Assembly (NCBI GenBank): GCA_002867475.1
Contig: PKTL01000081.1
Span: forward strand, 1-40,765
From: Candidatus Woesearchaeota archaeon
GTDB taxonomy: Archaea; Nanobdellota; Nanobdellia; Woesearchaeales; BM511
Direction: 5' to 3'
Length of the DNA: 40,765 bases
The position numbers and the translations under genes were made by a program. Positions 37,346 through 40,765 of this stretch are shown here, piece by piece. Each line of letters opens with the position of its first letter. Within the stretch, counting starts at the first letter, position 1. The notes under the pieces are model-generated. The model did no database searches. It had not been told where the DNA came from and worked only from the letters and a program-made list of their open reading frames with translations.

Positions 37346-38290
37346 TCAATCAAATTTCATTATCCTATCAGGCAAGTCTTCTTTCATAAGAAGAACTACT
37401 CTGCTTGAAACCTGTTCATCGATTATTTTATATCCTGTTTTTTCACATAATTTCTTAGCAAATTCAACTATTTCAAGATGTCTTGGCATGTTCTCAATTG
37501 TTAATCTTTGCCTGCTGCTTCCAATGAACATGTAAGCTTTAACTTCAATGAAAGTAGGATCACTTTTCAATATCTGTTCTGCCCACCCATCAACATCAAA
37601 ATCGTTCATTCCTTTAATTATAGTTAAACGAAGAGTTGTTCGAGTCTTACTTTTTAATGTTTTCAAGACTTCTAATGTTTTTTGCAAACGCTCCCACCCA
37701 TCGATATAAAGAGGCCTATCAATTTCCTTATACACCTCTTTATTTGGAGCATCAACTGAAATATACAGTTGTGTTGGCATCTCCATGCTTTCAATCTTTT
37801 CTGGAAGCATACCATTTGTAACAACAAAAGTTGTTTTTCCATTTTCATGAAGTTTTTTTATAAATTCATTCAGTTTTGGATATATCAAAGCATCCCCTGT
37901 TAAACTTATAGCGTAATGCATTGGGTCTTTTGCTTCGTCAAGCTTCTTTTTATCAGCTTTCTCATTTCCATAAAAACCAACAAGTTGATGGGCTTGAGCA
38001 GGACCTGACTTTTCAAATACGGATTTTGGATCATCAACAACGCCATCCATCACTATCTTAGTCTCTCCAAGTTCTCTCCAGCAGAACTGACATGCGTGCT
38101 GACAAAAATCAACACTTACACTCATCTGACAGCAAAGATGAGCACGGATCCCATAGAATTTTTCTTTATAACAAGTACCTTCCCCACGAATACTTTTCTT
38201 TGTCCAATCACATATCTTTACAGCACTATGACTACCAATGAACTCGTATTGTTGCTTTTCAAGATTTGCTTTTGATTTTTCTGAAACCAT
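37346..38290 (-). CDS. taw1: tRNA 4-demethylwyosine synthase (Taw1/TYW1-like), radical SAM
   Basis: CxxxCxxC 'VDFCQHACQFCWRELG'; 'HYAISLTGDALIYPKLNEFIKKLHENGKTTFVVTNGMLPE' and 'EVKAYMFIGSSRQRLTIENMP' match the TYW1 pattern. Confidence 0.9.
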   Translation of the reverse strand: MVSEKSKANLEKQQYEFIGSHSAVKICDWTKKSIRGEGTCYKEKFYGIRAHLCCQMSVSVDFCQHACQFCWRELGETKIVMDGVVDDPKSVFEKSGPAQAHQLVGFYGNEKADKKKLDEAKDPMHYAISLTGDALIYPKLNEFIKKLHENGKTTFVVTNGMLPEKIESMEMPTQLYISVDAPNKEVYKEIDRPLYIDGWERLQKTLEVLKTLKSKTRTTLRLTIIKGMNDFDVDGWAEQILKSDPTFIEVKAYMFIGSSRQRLTIENMPRHLEIVEFAKKLCEKTGYKIIDEQVSSRVVLLMKEDLPDRIMKFD

Positions 38291-38369
38291 TGAATTTTAG
38301 GATTTAATTCTTATTTTTAAATGATTTGTTTAGAAAAGATTAATAAATCACTCTTTTTTCTCTTTTTTT

Positions 38370-38984
38370 ATGATTATAGCAATAGATATTGATCAAGTGC
38401 TTGCTGACACTACTCAACCAATAATTGATTTCTATAATAAGAAACTTAATGCTTCAGTTATTCTTGATGAGAATTTTTCATATGCCTTATTTAAGAACTG
38501 GAATCTTGAAAAGGAAGATTCACTAAAGATAGTTGATGAATTTATTGCTAATGAAAGCATAAATATAGAACCTATTGATGGAGCGATTGAAGCAATAAGC
38601 AAACTTAAAGAAAAGGGTTTTAGACTTTTTGCAGTTACTGCTAGACCAAGAATCCATGAAAACATAACAAAGGAATGGATAAATAGACATTTTGGTGATG
38701 ATACTTTTTTTGAAATCATATCAACAAATCAATACAATGATCCAAACGAAGCTAAAAAATCTTATTTCCTAAAAGAGTTCGGAGCTAGCATGATAATTGA
38801 TGATAATCCTTATAATTGTGAAGAGTGTTTTGATAATGGATTTAATGCTATCCTTTTCAATATGAATAATCAGTATCCTTGGGGGAAAACTAATAATGAA
38901 AAAATTCAAAAAGTTACCAGTTGGGATGAAGTATTAAATAATATTCAAATACAAAAAGAAGTATTATTACAGAAAAACTTATAA
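38370..38984 (+). CDS. HAD-superfamily 5'(3')-deoxyribonucleotidase-like (NT5C type)
   Basis: 'IAIDIDQVLADTTQPIIDFYNK' motif I, 'AVTARPR' motif II, 'MIIDDNPYNCEECFDNGFNAILF' motif IV. Confidence 0.8.
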   Translation: MIIAIDIDQVLADTTQPIIDFYNKKLNASVILDENFSYALFKNWNLEKEDSLKIVDEFIANESINIEPIDGAIEAISKLKEKGFRLFAVTARPRIHENITKEWINRHFGDDTFFEIISTNQYNDPNEAKKSYFLKEFGASMIIDDNPYNCEECFDNGFNAILFNMNNQYPWGKTNNEKIQKVTSWDEVLNNIQIQKEVLLQKNL

Positions 38985-39011
38985 GAAACCTAAATTGATT
39001 TTTTTCTTAAA

Positions 39012-39500
39012 ATGAAAATATTAGATGTATTAGAACAATTGGAAGAGTCACAACTTTTTAAGGATTGGAAAAAAGAAAACAATCAAGATTACCTTGCAAA
39101 CATATTCAAGTTTATACAAAATGAAGAAACTCCTTGGCAAATAGGATATTATAATAAAGAAACTGATCTGATAACCACTTTCAATGTTGGTGATGATATA
39201 ACTAAAAATGATGCTAGTGAAGTCTTCAAGAAAGAAGATTCCATCGATATGCTAAAAACTGATGATGTGAAGATTGATTATGATCAGGCACTTCTAGCAG
39301 CTACCAATTTTCAAAAAGAGAATTACCCATCAGATATGCCTATGAAAATAATTGTGCTTTTACAGAACAAAGGTACAACAATGTACAATATCACTTTTAT
39401 AACACAGACAATGAAGACATTGAATATGCATGTCTCAACACTTGATGGAAGCATATTAGAATCTAAAGTTACTAGCCTTATGGATTTCAAAAAAGAATAA
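39012..39500 (+). CDS. Uncharacterised soluble protein
   Basis: 162-aa ORF with good coding composition; no confident family. Confidence 0.7.
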   Translation: MKILDVLEQLEESQLFKDWKKENNQDYLANIFKFIQNEETPWQIGYYNKETDLITTFNVGDDITKNDASEVFKKEDSIDMLKTDDVKIDYDQALLAATNFQKENYPSDMPMKIIVLLQNKGTTMYNITFITQTMKTLNMHVSTLDGSILESKVTSLMDFKKE

Positions 39501-39532
39501 ATTATTTAAATGAATTTATTGATATGATTTTA

Positions 39533-40039
39533 ATGAATAAAAGATACGGTTCTTTAATAGTTTCATACATTATTTTTTTAATATATATACTAATAACACT
39601 AATATATATTTTTAGATCTTCCTTTTATAGATACTCTCAATCGATCAACATTATAGTAATTATTTTTTTAACATTTATTTTTGGATCATTTTTTAGATAT
39701 TTGCAGAATAGATTCAATACAAACCTAAGATTCAATATTATTAATTCAATTTTTATAACTACAATTATTTCAATAAGTATGACTGCCTTAATATATACTA
39801 TTAATGAATTATCAAAAGTGATTTATTTTGACCATTTAGATAATATGAATTCTAGTTGGATTTCACCTTTTATAATAGATATTCATATTTTAATAATAAT
39901 CTTGATATTTTCATTTAATATATTTTATTTTTTTGATTTGTATAAAGAAAAAAAATATAAACCCTATTTTTATTATTTAGCAGTTTTAATTTTAAATTAT
40001 ATTATTTTAGGCCTTATCAAATTTTTTATAATTTATTAA
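39533..40039 (+). CDS. Small multi-TM protein, very AT-rich
   Basis: Ile/Phe-rich with about 5 hydrophobic segments; start could be 39524 or 39533. Confidence 0.6.
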   Translation: MNKRYGSLIVSYIIFLIYILITLIYIFRSSFYRYSQSINIIVIIFLTFIFGSFFRYLQNRFNTNLRFNIINSIFITTIISISMTALIYTINELSKVIYFDHLDNMNSSWISPFIIDIHILIIILIFSFNIFYFFDLYKEKKYKPYFYYLAVLILNYIILGLIKFFIIY

Positions 40040-40055
40040 TAATTTGTCACTCCAT

Positions 40056-40067
40056 CGTGATTTCACG
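40056..40067. promoter_or_regulatory. Perfect 12-bp inverted repeat upstream of dut
   Basis: cgtga-tt-tcacg, between the small membrane ORF and the dut TATA. Confidence 0.35.
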
Positions 40068-40142
40068 TTTTGATTATATATTTCTTATAGCAGATTTGCT
40101 TATAAATATGTTTCAAAAACTAATAGTATAGGTGGGTAATTT

Positions 40143-40598
40143 ATGAATTTACAAGATCAAAAAAATATACAAATTTCTATAGAAAGACTAGATAAAGAAT
40201 TAGAACTTCCAAATTTTGCAAACGAACATGATGCAGGACTTGACTTACGAAGTGCAGAAGACCAAAAACTCGCACCAGGTGAGAAAAAGATTGTCAAGAC
40301 AGGTATAAAAGTTGCAATACCTGAAGGTTACGTCGGACTAATCTGGGATAGAAGCGGCATGGCTGCAAAGTATTCTATGCACACAATGGCAGGAGTCATA
40401 GACTCAGGCTACAGAGGCGAAGTTGGAATCGTAATCATAAATCTTGGAACTGAAGATTTCTATATAGAAAAAGGTATGAGAATTGCTCAGATGGTAATCC
40501 AACCCGTGCTTAATACTAAAGTAATTGAAGTTAATAAATTAGCAGAAGAAGAAACCGAAAGGGGTGCAGGCGGCTTTGGTTCAAGTGGCTTGAAATAA
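40143..40598 (+). CDS. dut: dUTP diphosphatase, trimeric type
   Basis: 'DAGLDLRS', 'DRSGMAAK', 'GVIDSGYRGEVGIVIINLG', 'GMRIAQMVI', 'ERGAGGFGSSG' = five dUTPase motifs; TATA at ~40099 and GGTGGG SD. Confidence 0.97.
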   Translation: MNLQDQKNIQISIERLDKELELPNFANEHDAGLDLRSAEDQKLAPGEKKIVKTGIKVAIPEGYVGLIWDRSGMAAKYSMHTMAGVIDSGYRGEVGIVIINLGTEDFYIEKGMRIAQMVIQPVLNTKVIEVNKLAEEETERGAGGFGSSGLK

Positions 40599-40615
40599 AA
40601 AAAAGGTGTGATAAA

Positions 40616-40753
40616 TTGAAACAAAAAGAAATCAAACCAATAAAATTGTTGCGAGGTTCAAAGCATGCAAGTGTATATGGCTGGAACAGCCCCTACATAT
40701 TCAGTAGGTTGGAAGAAGAATTCCTCTATGGGGATCTCCCTTGCGGGATGTGA
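40616..40753 (+). CDS. Candidate small ORF (45 aa) with TTG start
   Basis: aaaaaaggtgtgataaaTTG; LKQKEIKPIKLLRGSKHASVYGWNSPYIFSRLEEEFLYGDLPCGM*; not in the supplied track. Confidence 0.3.
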   Translation: MKQKEIKPIKLLRGSKHASVYGWNSPYIFSRLEEEFLYGDLPCGM

Positions 40754-40765
40754 TTTCAACTGTCC

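Noticed and set aside
1-40765. Transposases, integrases, toxin-antitoxin pairs, restriction or CRISPR-Cas genes
   Set aside because: No ORF shows recognisable motifs for these.

Overview
AT-rich archaeal-type window. The lineage is probably DPANN (Woese-/Pacearchaeota-like); this is inferred from a Taw1-type radical SAM enzyme, an archaeal-type ProRS, TATA-box promoters and recurrent cell-surface modules. About 35 kb (386..35216) is almost entirely minus-strand. Its main element is a tightly coupled operon of eight genes (16408->386), mostly with 4-bp stop/start overlaps. The operon encodes multi-TM proteins, two paralogous proteins with pilin-like N-termini ('RxGQVTxFIIxG'), two giant secreted Cys-rich/Ig-like paralogs and single-TM ectodomain proteins. 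It lies directly downstream of a CheC-family gene with both catalytic motifs intact. This is the best candidate for an undescribed surface-filament or secretion-like apparatus. Upstream on the same strand are metG, two Cys-module lipoproteins, a SpoIIM-like membrane protein and two giant PGF-pre-PGF surface proteins, one with BspA/DUF285 repeats and one with Ig-like repeats. The right end carries a zinc-ribbon protein, a wHTH regulator, proS, taw1, a deoxyribonucleotidase-like HAD gene, small unknowns and dut. No rRNA, tRNA, CRISPR array or transposase was recognised. All family calls come from reading motifs by eye; no database search was run.
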